Shown: in pieces, positions 17,892 to 26,858 of the stretch
Layout: every line of letters begins with the position of its first letter
Numbering within the stretch: position 1 is the stretch's first letter
From: Clostridia bacterium
Lineage (GTDB): Bacteria; Bacillota; Clostridia; Christensenellales; Aristaeellaceae
Direction of reading: 5' to 3'
NCBI GenBank assembly: GCA_017396845.1
Contig: JAFQKQ010000091.1
Location: 1 to 59,613, forward strand
Length of the DNA: 59,613 nucleotides
The notes under the pieces: generated by a model
The model's database searches: none
Told to the model about the DNA's origin: nothing
Seen by the model: the letters and a program-made list of their open reading frames with translations, nothing else
Program-made: the position numbers and the translations under genes

Positions 17892-18821
17892 ATGAAAATC
17901 AATTACGCGGACAAAAAGATATCCTCTCTTTTGTGTCTCGTTGCCATGTTCTTCTGGGGATCGCTCTTTCCGATGATCAAGATGGGTTATAATGCGTTTG
18001 AAATCGACGTAAATTCCCCCGCCAGCATACTGCTGTTTGCGGGGATCCGCTTTCTCATCTGCGGCATAGTGCTGCTTATCCTTACGTTTGTCAGAGGCAA
18101 AAGGATTTACGTGCCGGAAAAAAGCGTATTTTTCCCGATATTGCTCGTGGCTTTATTTGCATACGTGCTTCACTACACCTGCACCTACATAGGGCTTTCG
18201 CATCTTGAAAGCTCGAAAACCGCGCTCATCAAGCAGATCGGAACCCTGTTTATTATCTGCTTTGCGTTCCTTTTCCGAAAGGAAGACAAATTCACGATCA
18301 GTAAGCTTGCAGGCGGAATTCTGGGATTCGGAAGCATCATCGCGGTAAACCTGAACGGCCTTCGCCTTCAGTTCAGCGCTTATGATTTTCTCGTCATCAT
18401 GGCGGCGGTCTGCACAGTGCTCTCCACCATACTCTCGAAAAATGCTTACGACAAGTACGATCCGCTGGATGTAACCGCATGGGCGCAGCTGTTCGGCGGC
18501 GTTATACTGCTTCTGATCGGGCTTTCAATGGGCGGAAGCATCGGAAAGGTCGACTTGCGCGCAGCGGCAATCCTTGCATACATATGCTTTGCCTCCTGCA
18601 CCGGCTACGCGCTTTGGAACATCCTCTTAAAGTACAACAATATGTCAAGGCTCAACACCATCAAATACACCGAAACCCTCTTCAGCGCCGTTTGCTCCTG
18701 GATTCTGCTCGGCGAAAACATTTTCAAGCCCGAATACCTGATCTCCTTCCTGCTTGTGTGCCTGGGACTGTTGATCGGCAACAATGTGATTCGGCTGAAA
18801 CGGAACAAACCGGGATTTTGA
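17892..18821 (+). CDS. EamA/DMT family transporter
   Basis: A 309-residue membrane protein with ten expected hydrophobic segments, for example SSLLCLVAMFFWGSLFPMIK at the start and a final LISFLLVCLGLLIGNNVI. The two EamA repeats are visible as two five-helix halves. Drug/metabolite-superfamily proteins usually export metabolites. It starts 3 bp after the MDR gene and ends at a strong terminator, so it is the last gene of the AraC-linked operon and may export the product of the oxidoreductases. Confidence 0.9.
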   Translation: MKINYADKKISSLLCLVAMFFWGSLFPMIKMGYNAFEIDVNSPASILLFAGIRFLICGIVLLILTFVRGKRIYVPEKSVFFPILLVALFAYVLHYTCTYIGLSHLESSKTALIKQIGTLFIICFAFLFRKEDKFTISKLAGGILGFGSIIAVNLNGLRLQFSAYDFLVIMAAVCTVLSTILSKNAYDKYDPLDVTAWAQLFGGVILLLIGLSMGGSIGKVDLRAAAILAYICFASCTGYALWNILLKYNNMSRLNTIKYTETLFSAVCSWILLGENIFKPEYLISFLLVCLGLLIGNNVIRLKRNKPGF

Positions 18822-18838
18822 AACCAACGGCTCTCTGT

Positions 18839-18888
18839 AAAAAACCGCATCCCTCCGCCTGACAGGCGAACAAGGGATGCGGTTTTTT
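18839..18888. terminator. Strong terminator after the EamA gene
   Basis: AAAACCGCATCCCT (18841-18854) pairs with AGGGATGCGGTTTT (18873-18886), and T residues follow on the plus strand. It closes the AraC-oxidoreductase-transporter operon. Confidence 0.85.
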
Positions 18889-19201
18889 CATATGTTTTTT
18901 TGGCGGTATGGCGGGAATCAACCGGTAATGAATTTCGGGATTCAGATCGCTCGAACATTATTTGCCGCCGGATGCGCGAGGGCCCGATATCCCGCTTCTA
19001 TGCGCTTTCCGATGAAAAGACGCATCGGATATGCGGAAAAGTTCGGCGCGGCGCATATACGTATACGGACGGCTTTTGCCTGACCGCAGCGGGCGCAAGG
19101 CCTTCGGACGGAATACGCTTACGAAAAGGAACATCCGTCGGAGGAACCCGTAAATGGTCCGATTGACTTAGGGTTCAGACTGCAAAGCAGGCGGCGCTGA
19201 C
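18889..19201. other. Gap without a supported gene
   Basis: Two overlapping plus-strand frames (68 and 88 codons, starting at 18877 and 18900) exist. Neither has a ribosome-binding site, and the first begins inside the terminator. The 88-codon frame has a reasonably protein-like middle part (FYALSDEKTHRICGKV), so a decayed gene fragment is possible. I see no RNA gene. Confidence 0.35.
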
Positions 19202-19984
19202 TTATACGGATTTTCCGAGCTCCTCAATGATCAGGGCCATCGCGTCCTGATCGTTTCTTACGGTTACTCTGCCGGCCTGTTTTTTTACGTGCTCGGGGGC
19301 GTTGGCGACGGCGTAGCTGATATCGGCTCTTTTGAACATGGATACGTCGTTTTCGTAGTCGCCCACGGCGACGGTGGTTGTAATTTCCTGTTTCAGGTGC
19401 GCTTTCACCCAGTCCATGCACGCGCCTTTTCCGCTGTCAAGCGTGTGAATCTCAATGCCCATGGAGTAGCTTCTGTCAAAGGCGAACCGGTCGCCGAAGC
19501 GGTTTTCAAGATCCGCCATAAGCTCAAACGCGTATTCCTCCGGCTGCCTTGTGACCGCCTTGTACCACGGCTTTGACAAAGAACGGTAGTACGCCATTTT
19601 TTCGCTTAACGTGCCCTCCATCATGCGGTTATACTGCGTTTCTCCGTTTCCGAAGTATACGCACTCCATATAGGGAATCGTTAAAAGGTATTCTACCAGC
19701 GGCATTATGTCTTCGCCGAGCTGATATTCCTTAAGCACCGTTTGGCCGTCCGGCGTTGTAATCATCGTGCCGTTTAATGTAATCAGCGGCGCGTTCGGGC
19801 GGAAAACATGCTCGAAAAGCGAGATGAAATTCGGCGATCTGCCGGTAGCAACGGTAAACAATCCGCCTTCTTTTTGAAAATATCGGACTGCGTCGATATT
19901 TGCCTTGGAGATCTCCTTACCGCCCGGAAGGGTAAAGGTGTTGTCAAAATCCGTAAATATCATGAAGCCGTCAAATTTTCCCAT
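19202..19984 (-). CDS. HAD hydrolase, Cof-like subfamily IIB
   Basis: A 260-residue phosphatase of the haloacid dehalogenase fold. The nucleophile motif is IFTDFDNTFTL (DxDxT form), motif II is TVATGRSP, and the late motif TTVAVGDYENDVSMFKRAD supplies the metal-binding aspartates. Cof-type enzymes dephosphorylate sugar phosphates or cofactors. The start has GGAGG nine bases upstream. It is preceded on the same strand by an SDR gene 42 bp away; the two may share a transcript. Confidence 0.92.
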   Translation of the reverse strand: MGKFDGFMIFTDFDNTFTLPGGKEISKANIDAVRYFQKEGGLFTVATGRSPNFISLFEHVFRPNAPLITLNGTMITTPDGQTVLKEYQLGEDIMPLVEYLLTIPYMECVYFGNGETQYNRMMEGTLSEKMAYYRSLSKPWYKAVTRQPEEYAFELMADLENRFGDRFAFDRSYSMGIEIHTLDSGKGACMDWVKAHLKQEITTTVAVGDYENDVSMFKRADISYAVANAPEHVKKQAGRVTVRNDQDAMALIIEELGKSV

Positions 19985-20026
19985 GGTTCAACCTCCGTTT
20001 TTTCAGCTTAAAGGGATATGGATTCG

Positions 20027-20743
20027 TTACATGCCGAATCCGCCGTTTACGCCGAGCGTCTGGGCGGTGATAAAGCCCGCCTCCTCCGACAAAAGGAATT
20101 TTACCGCCTGCGCTACATCTTCGCCCGTTCCGATTCGCATAAGCGGCGTTTCCTCTTTCAGCTGATCGAGCGTTTCCCCGTCAAAGCAGGACAGCATGTC
20201 CGTCATGATCACGCCGGGTGAGACAACGTTTACGCGGATGCCCGAGGGGCCGACCTCCTTGGCAAGCGCGCGCATAAGCCCGATCAGACCCGCCTTGGCG
20301 GCGGAATAATGCGCCTCCATCGACGCGCCTACTTCGCCCCATATGGATGCTATAAATACGATGGAGCCTTTTTTTCTGGATATCATGCCCTCAAGTGCGG
20401 CCTGTGCAAGATATGCGGCGCCGGAGAGGTTTACGTTTATCATCCTCAGCCATTCATCCGCCGTTACGTCCTGAAACAGCTTCTGCTGCGCAATGCCGGC
20501 GGAGGAGACCAGCGAATCAATGGGGCCTATTTTCTTTTCCGCTTCGGAAAACGCACGGAACACGCTTTCCCTGTCGGATACGTCGCACCGGATCGCATGC
20601 GCGCCGGTTTCCGCTGAAAGCTTCATTGCCGCTTCCGCGTTCTTTTCATATAGAAAGGCAATGTTTGCGCCGCTTTTTGAAAGCAAGCGAACGCAAGCCG
20701 CGCCGATACCGCGCGACCCGCCGGAAATCAATACGTTTTGCAT
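20027..20743 (-). CDS. SDR oxidoreductase, FabG-like
   Basis: A 238-residue classical SDR: glycine motif NVLISGGSRGIGAACV, active-site serine in IVFIASIWGE, and the YxxxK pair in AHYSAAKAG, ending in AQTLGVNGGFGM. This resembles 3-oxoacyl-ACP reductase, but the standard fab operon is absent, so a fatty-acid role cannot be assumed. I set the start at 20743 (MQNVLISGG), with GGAGGCG at proper spacing; the longer frame to 20806 would begin inside the upstream regulatory region. Confidence 0.88.
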   Translation of the reverse strand: MQNVLISGGSRGIGAACVRLLSKSGANIAFLYEKNAEAAMKLSAETGAHAIRCDVSDRESVFRAFSEAEKKIGPIDSLVSSAGIAQQKLFQDVTADEWLRMINVNLSGAAYLAQAALEGMISRKKGSIVFIASIWGEVGASMEAHYSAAKAGLIGLMRALAKEVGPSGIRVNVVSPGVIMTDMLSCFDGETLDQLKEETPLMRIGTGEDVAQAVKFLLSEEAGFITAQTLGVNGGFGM

Positions 20744-20824
20744 GAAGATCGCCTCCGTACTCATTTGAAATTCCACATTTTTATCAAATATCCTGCCAAA
20801 AAACATGATTATCGCGTGGGATTC

Positions 20825-20853
20825 TTGACAGTTTTACCTTTACACTATAAAAT
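20825..20853 (+). promoter_or_regulatory. Promoter of the CARDB-like membrane protein gene
   Basis: TTGACA (20825-20830), a 17-bp spacer and TAAAAT (20848-20853). Transcription would start near 20860, which favours the ATG at 20896 over the GTG at 20869 as the start codon. Confidence 0.6.
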
Positions 20854-20895
20854 AAAGGATGGATTATTGTGTATTCGAAGGAGACTGTCACGAAC

Positions 20896-22425
20896 ATGCG
20901 CTTAAGGCACATCCTTCTTTGGCTGATTGTGGTTCTATCGGTGTTTTTTGCATGCCCGTCGCTGTGCGCGCCCGAAGCGCCGCTGACTGTGATCGCCGTA
21001 ATGACGCCGACGGATTATGTGGAGATCGGAAACGGAACGCTTATGATCACGCTGATCAATCGGTCGGAATTAAACGTTACCGGCGTGTCTCTTTCGCCCG
21101 GCAAGGGTCAGGCGGGGGATATGATCGGCGATATCGAGCCGGGTGCGAGCAGTTACTACGCATATCCCGTTGAAGTTACCGAAAAGCTGCTCGAGGCGGG
21201 CAGCGCAGACGTATATATTTCCTACAAGGCCGGAAATCAGAACTATAAGGAGCAGACAAGCGCGGTTGTAAGAAAGGTAAGCGCGCTGCCGAAGGCGGAG
21301 CTTACCGTTCGCATCGAATCCGACGTGCTTCACGAGGGCGATGATCAGCTGATCGTATATACCGCGTCGAATACGGGCGATGTGGAAATAAAGAACGCGC
21401 AGATTTCCGATTCGCTCGGTTCGTATACCTCCGGGATATTTGAGCTCGCGCCGGGAGAAACGAAAACCGTATCGCAGCTTCTGACCGTTGAAAGCAAATA
21501 CGAAAGCGAAGCGAGAATGACGTTTCTTTCCGCGCTTTCGGGAACCGCGTACGATGTGACTGCCGGGAAAAAGGCGTTTGACATCGCCCGAGACGACGTA
21601 GTCATCACGCCCGGGAGCGGCACGCACGATATTTCCTATGGCGAAAGGGCGTATTTTACGCTGACGATCGAAAACCGGGGCGCGTTCAGATATACTGATC
21701 TGCATCTTGTAAGCCCGCTGCTCGGCAGCCTTTCGCCGCTTCCGGATACGCTGAATCCGGGCGAAACGGTTTCTGCGGACATATCCACTCCGCCGATGAC
21801 GGAAAATGCGCAGATTTCATTTACGCTTGCGCTCAGAGACGAGACGGGAACGCTGATTTCCATCGAAAGTCCGGGCGTGATGGTGAACGTGCGTCCGCTG
21901 CCTGAAAGCGAACCCGTCATGTACGCTTCAGCCGGCGGCAGAGATGATTGCGAATTTACCGTTTTCATTCAGGGCGGCAGCAAGAATATCGTAAACGCGC
22001 GGCTTTCGGAAGGAAAGCTTTCTTATGCAAGAACGCTGGCTGTAATCCCGGCGGGGCGCGAAACCGCCGTCTATGTGGACGCGGAGCCCGAAAAGGACGG
22101 GGAATACAAATTTCTGCTAACGTGGGATGAGGACGGCGTAAGCAAGAGCATTTCGGCTTCTCCCGTGCGCTATGTAGGCGGAATTTCAAGCGATAAAGCT
22201 GCGGGAGATGTAAGAAACGCGCTGGATGCGATTGTTCATCTTAAGAATCTTCCTCTGATTGTGATTATTGTATGCGTATCGATCATTGCAGGCTATATTG
22301 CGTTTCTGCTTGTACGTGGGGTTCGAAAGGAAAAGCTGAAACGGAAGAAGCGGATGGACGATATGTCAAAGACCAGTAAATTTGCGCCCGTCCGCATTCG
22401 AGATCAGGAAAAGGAGAACCAGTAA
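20896..22425 (+). CDS. Secreted, membrane-anchored protein with CARDB-like repeats
   Basis: A 509-residue protein. It has an N-terminal signal peptide (HILLWLIVVLSVFFACPSLC), then about four tandem immunoglobulin-like modules, each with a pattern such as LTVRIESDVLHEGDDQLIVY or FTLTIENRGAFRYTDLHL plus LAPGET/LNPGET turns. A single C-terminal membrane helix (LPLIVIIVCVSIIAGYIAFLLV) and a lysine-rich cytoplasmic tail follow. This is the layout of CARDB/DUF11-type surface proteins. AAGGAG at 20878-20883 lies upstream. Function is unknown; it is likely co-transcribed with the DUF2461 gene 3 bp downstream. Confidence 0.8.
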   Translation: MRLRHILLWLIVVLSVFFACPSLCAPEAPLTVIAVMTPTDYVEIGNGTLMITLINRSELNVTGVSLSPGKGQAGDMIGDIEPGASSYYAYPVEVTEKLLEAGSADVYISYKAGNQNYKEQTSAVVRKVSALPKAELTVRIESDVLHEGDDQLIVYTASNTGDVEIKNAQISDSLGSYTSGIFELAPGETKTVSQLLTVESKYESEARMTFLSALSGTAYDVTAGKKAFDIARDDVVITPGSGTHDISYGERAYFTLTIENRGAFRYTDLHLVSPLLGSLSPLPDTLNPGETVSADISTPPMTENAQISFTLALRDETGTLISIESPGVMVNVRPLPESEPVMYASAGGRDDCEFTVFIQGGSKNIVNARLSEGKLSYARTLAVIPAGRETAVYVDAEPEKDGEYKFLLTWDEDGVSKSISASPVRYVGGISSDKAAGDVRNALDAIVHLKNLPLIVIIVCVSIIAGYIAFLLVRGVRKEKLKRKKRMDDMSKTSKFAPVRIRDQEKENQ

Positions 22426-22428
22426 AAC

Positions 22429-23100
22429 GTGTTTAATGGATTTACCGATAAAACGTTTGAATTTTTCATGGCGATCCGCTTTAACAACAACCGCGAGTTT
22501 TTTCAGGACAACCACGACTGGTATCTGGAAAGCGTGAGAACGCCTGCTCTGGAATTGGTCGAGGCGCTTTCCGAAAGCGTGGAGGCGCTGGACCCGGAGC
22601 TTGAAAGACGGCCGCATAAAGTGGTATCCCGCATCAACCGCGATATCCGCTTTTCCAACGATAAATCGCCCTACCGCGATTATTTGTGGCTGGCGTTTCG
22701 AAAGCCCGGTGAAGAGCGAAAAACGACGCTGGGCGTGTATGCGGATTTTTCGGACGCAGGTCTCAGCTACGGCATGGGTTTTTATTCGGAAAACCTGCCG
22801 CTGATGAAGGCGCACAGAAATCAGCTTCTAAATGATTTCAGCGAATTTCAGGAGATCGCCGAAAGGGTGGAGGAGCGTTTTACGCTGTTTTCCAAATCCT
22901 TCAGGCGCATGAAGATTCCGGAGCATCTGCCTGAGGCGCTTCATAAGTGGTATCCGCTTCGCGGGTTCTATGTGGAGAAGGAGATTAACGATTTTGATCT
23001 TCTGAAATCTTCAAAGCTTGCGGATGAGATTGCGGACGGCTACCGCTATCTTCAGCCGCTGTACAGATATTTTACCCGGCTTACGCCCGTTGAGGACTGA
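22429..23100 (+). CDS. DUF2461 (TIGR02453) family protein
   Basis: A 223-residue protein with the family's start FNGFTDKTFEFFMAIRFNNNREFF, then RINRDIRFSNDKSPYRDYLWLAF and GMGFYSEN. The family's biochemical function is not known. It begins with GTG and has AAGGAG 12 bases upstream, inside the end of the previous gene. No signal peptide. Confidence 0.9.
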   Translation: MFNGFTDKTFEFFMAIRFNNNREFFQDNHDWYLESVRTPALELVEALSESVEALDPELERRPHKVVSRINRDIRFSNDKSPYRDYLWLAFRKPGEERKTTLGVYADFSDAGLSYGMGFYSENLPLMKAHRNQLLNDFSEFQEIAERVEERFTLFSKSFRRMKIPEHLPEALHKWYPLRGFYVEKEINDFDLLKSSKLADEIADGYRYLQPLYRYFTRLTPVED

Positions 23101-23266
23101 AGGCGGGAAAGAATATGTCGCCCGTTCCGGTATTATGGAACAGCCGCAGGAAGGCGCGATTGCCGAAAGGCAAGGCGGTCAAGCCTCCCGCCGCAAGTAA
23201 ATTGCGGTCAGCAGGGAAATGCGTTTCCCCGCCAAGCGGCAGCTCATTCGACCAAAGGGGGTATTT

Positions 23267-24775
23267 ATGGATTTAGGCATTACCCGGCTTTTAAGCGGCG
23301 CCATGATTCGCGCGCGCGACGAACTTCTCACCGACGAACTTACCAAAAAGCTGGGGTATTCCTTCGCGCTCTGGCTTTCTGAGCGCCAGGGCGTAACGCC
23401 CGACCAACTGTCCGTAGCCGTAGGCTGCGATTCGCGTCCCAGCGGCGCGCGGCTCATGCGCGCGTTCATTCATGGACTTACGCAGGCGGACGCAGATGTA
23501 TTCGATTGCGGCATGGCAACTACGCCGGCCATGCAGCTGAGCACGCAGCTCAGCGATGTTTGCGCAAGCGGTTCCGTAATGATCACCGCAAGCGCCAGAG
23601 AAAGCGGTATGAATGGCTTTAAATTCTTTACGCCGGACGGAGCGGTCACGGCGGAGGATGTGGCTGTCATTTTAGAACGCGCTGCCAATGCCGTCGTTCC
23701 GCACAGACTTGTAAAGAATCTCAACCTGATGGACGCGTACTGTGAACGCCTGAAGGCACAGATCATGGAATTTATGGGCGGCGATGTGGCGCTGCCTTTA
23801 CTGGGACTGCACGTAGTTGTAGACGCCTCCGGCGGCGCATGCGGCTTTTATGCCGATCTGCTTGCTTCGCTCGGCGCAGACACGACCGGCAGCTTAAATC
23901 TTAAGCCCGACGGGCTGTTCAAGGCGCATGCGCCCAGCCCCGAGAGCGAGGAAGCGCTCAAAGCGCTGTCCGAGGCGGTCATTCAAAACGGGGCGGACGT
24001 AGGCGTTATATTCGACGCAGACGGAGACCGCGTGGCGATTGTGGACAAGAGCGGAAAGGCGCTTAACAAAAACCGCCTGATAGCGCTGATTGCCGCCATT
24101 CTGCTGGACGATGAAAAGAATCTCACCTTTGTTACCGACTCTGTTACATCCTCCGGTTTGAGCCGTTTTATCACCGAATGGGGCGGAACCCATTACCGCT
24201 ACCGCCGCGGCTACAGGAATGTAATCGAGGAGGCCAGAAGGCTGAGCGACGAGGGTTTCAATGTGCCCGTTGCCATTGAGACCAGCGGTCACGCCGCAAT
24301 GGCGGAGAACTATTTTATCGACGACGGCATGTATCTGGCGACAAAGGTTATCTGCGAAACCATGTGGCGAAAGAGAGACGGGCTTACGCTGGCTTCGCTG
24401 ATAGACGAACTTTCCGAGCCCGTTGAAAGCGTAGAAGTGCGCCTTCCGATCATTCAGGAGGATTACCGCAAGGCGGCGGGCTATGTAATCGAAGCCATTC
24501 TTTCCAGGACCCTCGTCAATCCCAACTGGCGGCTTGCGCCGGATAACCGCGAGGGCGTGAGAATACTGTTCTCGCTCGACGGAGGCGTGGACAACGCGTG
24601 GTTTATGCTGCGCCTGTCCGTACACGACCCGGTAATGCCCGTCAACGCCGAAAGCGATGTTCCGGGCGGACTTAGAAGAATCCTGAACGAGCTTTACGCC
24701 GTGCTCGAAAAGGATAATGAGGAATTGGACCTAACGCCCCTCAGGGCAGCGATAGATCAATTGGAAACGGAATAA
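23267..24775 (+). CDS. Phosphohexomutase (phosphomannomutase/phosphoglucomutase family)
   Basis: A 502-residue alpha-D-phosphohexomutase that would interconvert hexose 1- and 6-phosphates. The active-site phosphoserine loop reads MITASARESGMNGFKFF (Ser109), where most relatives have TASHNP or TASHLP: the following histidine is replaced by alanine. The metal-binding loop DADGDR and the sugar-specificity segment AIETSGHAAM are intact. Start at 23267 (MDLGITRLL) follows AAAGGGGG. It could process the glucose 1-phosphate released by the cellobiose phosphorylase. It lies 22 bp before the transketolase gene. Confidence 0.87.
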   Translation: MDLGITRLLSGAMIRARDELLTDELTKKLGYSFALWLSERQGVTPDQLSVAVGCDSRPSGARLMRAFIHGLTQADADVFDCGMATTPAMQLSTQLSDVCASGSVMITASARESGMNGFKFFTPDGAVTAEDVAVILERAANAVVPHRLVKNLNLMDAYCERLKAQIMEFMGGDVALPLLGLHVVVDASGGACGFYADLLASLGADTTGSLNLKPDGLFKAHAPSPESEEALKALSEAVIQNGADVGVIFDADGDRVAIVDKSGKALNKNRLIALIAAILLDDEKNLTFVTDSVTSSGLSRFITEWGGTHYRYRRGYRNVIEEARRLSDEGFNVPVAIETSGHAAMAENYFIDDGMYLATKVICETMWRKRDGLTLASLIDELSEPVESVEVRLPIIQEDYRKAAGYVIEAILSRTLVNPNWRLAPDNREGVRILFSLDGGVDNAWFMLRLSVHDPVMPVNAESDVPGGLRRILNELYAVLEKDNEELDLTPLRAAIDQLETE

Positions 24776-24797
24776 TTAAAAATAGGAGTGAACGATC

Positions 24798-26780
24798 ATG
24801 AACAAGGAAACCATGGTAGTAAATGCGATTCGCATTCTGTCTGCGGAAGCGGTTCAGAAAGCCAAGTCCGGCCACCCCGGAATGCCCATGGGCGCAGCCG
24901 CAATGGCGTACGCCGTATGGGGACGCGAAATGAAGCACAACCCCGCCGATGACAAGTGGGCGGATCGCGACCGCTTTGTTTTGTCCTCCGGACACGGTTC
25001 CATGCTTATCTATTCCCTCCTGCACTTGTTCGGCTACGGCCTTACGATTGAGGATCTCAAGCAGTTCCGTCAGTTCGGCTCCCTGACCCCCGGACATCCC
25101 GAGTATCATCACACCCGCGGTGTTGAAACCTCTACCGGCCCGCTCGGCATGGGCATTTCCAACGCCGTTGGTATGGCAATGGCGGAAAAGTATCTGGCTG
25201 CGAAGTTCAACCGCGAGGGATTCCCGGTTGTCGATCACAATACCTATGTCATCCTCGGCGACGGCTGCATGATGGAAGGTCTGAGCCACGAGGCATGCTC
25301 CCTGGCCGGAACGCTCAAGCTCAATAAGCTGATCGCGCTGTATGACGATAACGAGATTTCCATCGAAGGCAATACCGATATCGCTTTCCGCGAGGATGTA
25401 CAGGCCCGCTTCCGCGCCTATGGCTGGAACGTAATCGACGTTGCCGATGCAAATGTATTTGAGAACGTTGAGGCCGCCATCAAGGTAGCCAAGCTTTCCG
25501 ACAAGCCCACCCTGATCGCCTGCCACACTGCCATCGGCTTCGGTTCCCCTAAGGCCGGCATGGCAAGCGCGCACGGCGAACCTCTGGGCGAGGACAACAT
25601 TGTTCAGCTGAAGAAGAACCTCGGCTGGATCGACGAAGCGCCCATGACCTTCGCCGTTCCCGAGGAAGTATATGAAACCACCGCCGCTATCGCCGAAAAG
25701 GGCAAGAAGGCGCAGGCGGATTGGGAAGAGATGTTTGACAAGTGGGCCGAGGCGTATCCTGAGCTCAAGAAGGAATGGGATGTATGGCACTCTGAAGAGC
25801 TGCCCGTAGACCTTCTGAATGACGAAGCCTTCTGGGCTTTCGAAGGCAAGGCTGCGACCCGCAATTCCTCCGGCGAAGTGATCAACCGCCTGGCTTCCCG
25901 CATCCCGAACCTGATCGGCGGCAGCGCCGACCTCGCGCCCTCCAACAAGACCTACATGAAGGGTCAGGGCGACTTCTCCGCAGAGACTCCCGACGGACGC
26001 AACCTGCACTTCGGCGTCCGCGAGCACGCCATGGCCTGCATCTGCGCCGGTATGTACCTGCACGGCGGCCTGCGCCCCTACTGCGGCACCTTCTTCGTAT
26101 TCTCCGACTTCATGAAGAACGCCATGCGCGTGGCCTCCATCATGAAGATTCCGGTAACCTACGTGCTTACCCACGACTCCATCGGCGTCGGCGAAGACGG
26201 CCCGACCCATCAGCCCATAGAGCAGCTGGCAGGTCTGAGAGCCATTCCGGACATGGTAGTATTCCGTCCCTGCGACAGCAAGGAAGTTGCTGCCGGCTGG
26301 TACGCCGCCATAACCCAGAAGCGCCCCGTATCCCTGATCCTCTCCCGCCAGGATCTCGCGCTCAACGAAAAGAGCGGCCCCGCCGCGCTTAAGGGCGGCT
26401 ACATCATCAAGGACGGCGAGAAGGAAACGCCCGACGTGATCCTGATGGCTTCCGGCTCCGAAGTAGAGCCCTGCGTTGCCGCGCAGGCGCTTCTCAAGGA
26501 AGAGGGAATCGACGCGCGCGTAGTTTCCATGCCTTCCTTCGAGCTGTTTGACGAGCAGTCCGACGAGTACAAGGAGAGCGTGCTTCCCAAGAATGTACGC
26601 GCCCGCGTTGCCGTAGAAGCCGCCGCTACCATCGGCTGGCACAAGTATGTAGGCCTTGACGGCGAAGTACTCGGCATCGACCGCTTCGGCGCAAGCGCTC
26701 CGTACAAGGTACTGTTCAAGGAGTACGGCTTCACCGCCGAGAACATTGCTTCTCTCGCCAAGAAGACGCTGAACAAGTAA
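24798..26780 (+). CDS. tkt: Transketolase
   Basis: A 660-residue thiamine-diphosphate enzyme of the non-oxidative pentose phosphate pathway that moves two-carbon units between sugar phosphates. Visible motifs: KSGHPGMPMGAAAMAY, LSSGHGSMLIY, the TPP-binding ILGDGCMMEG...NEISIEG, the pyrimidine-domain FGVREHAMACICAGM, and THDSIGVGEDGPTHQP. Full length and intact. Dense, optimised codon use (many GGC, AAG, CGC) suggests high expression. It follows the mutase gene by 22 bp and is closed by a terminator. Confidence 0.97.
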   Translation: MNKETMVVNAIRILSAEAVQKAKSGHPGMPMGAAAMAYAVWGREMKHNPADDKWADRDRFVLSSGHGSMLIYSLLHLFGYGLTIEDLKQFRQFGSLTPGHPEYHHTRGVETSTGPLGMGISNAVGMAMAEKYLAAKFNREGFPVVDHNTYVILGDGCMMEGLSHEACSLAGTLKLNKLIALYDDNEISIEGNTDIAFREDVQARFRAYGWNVIDVADANVFENVEAAIKVAKLSDKPTLIACHTAIGFGSPKAGMASAHGEPLGEDNIVQLKKNLGWIDEAPMTFAVPEEVYETTAAIAEKGKKAQADWEEMFDKWAEAYPELKKEWDVWHSEELPVDLLNDEAFWAFEGKAATRNSSGEVINRLASRIPNLIGGSADLAPSNKTYMKGQGDFSAETPDGRNLHFGVREHAMACICAGMYLHGGLRPYCGTFFVFSDFMKNAMRVASIMKIPVTYVLTHDSIGVGEDGPTHQPIEQLAGLRAIPDMVVFRPCDSKEVAAGWYAAITQKRPVSLILSRQDLALNEKSGPAALKGGYIIKDGEKETPDVILMASGSEVEPCVAAQALLKEEGIDARVVSMPSFELFDEQSDEYKESVLPKNVRARVAVEAAATIGWHKYVGLDGEVLGIDRFGASAPYKVLFKEYGFTAENIASLAKKTLNK

Positions 26781-26795
26781 GCACGCGTTTTATTC

Positions 26796-26838
26796 GGCTG
26801 CCAATCTGCGTTTTTTTCGCACTTTGGCAGCCTTTTTG
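26796..26838 (+). terminator. Terminator after transketolase
   Basis: GGCTGCCAA (26796-26804) pairs with TTGGCAGCC (26824-26832) and is followed by five T residues. It lies just upstream of the next gene. Confidence 0.8.
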
Positions 26839-26858
26839 GTATGGAAAGGAGAAAGAGC

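Noticed and set aside
24741-26642. Long open frame (633 codons) on the minus strand opposite transketolase
   Set aside because: It mirrors the codon bias of the very strong transketolase gene, has low-complexity Gly/Ala/Val/His-rich composition and no ribosome-binding site. It is a shadow frame.
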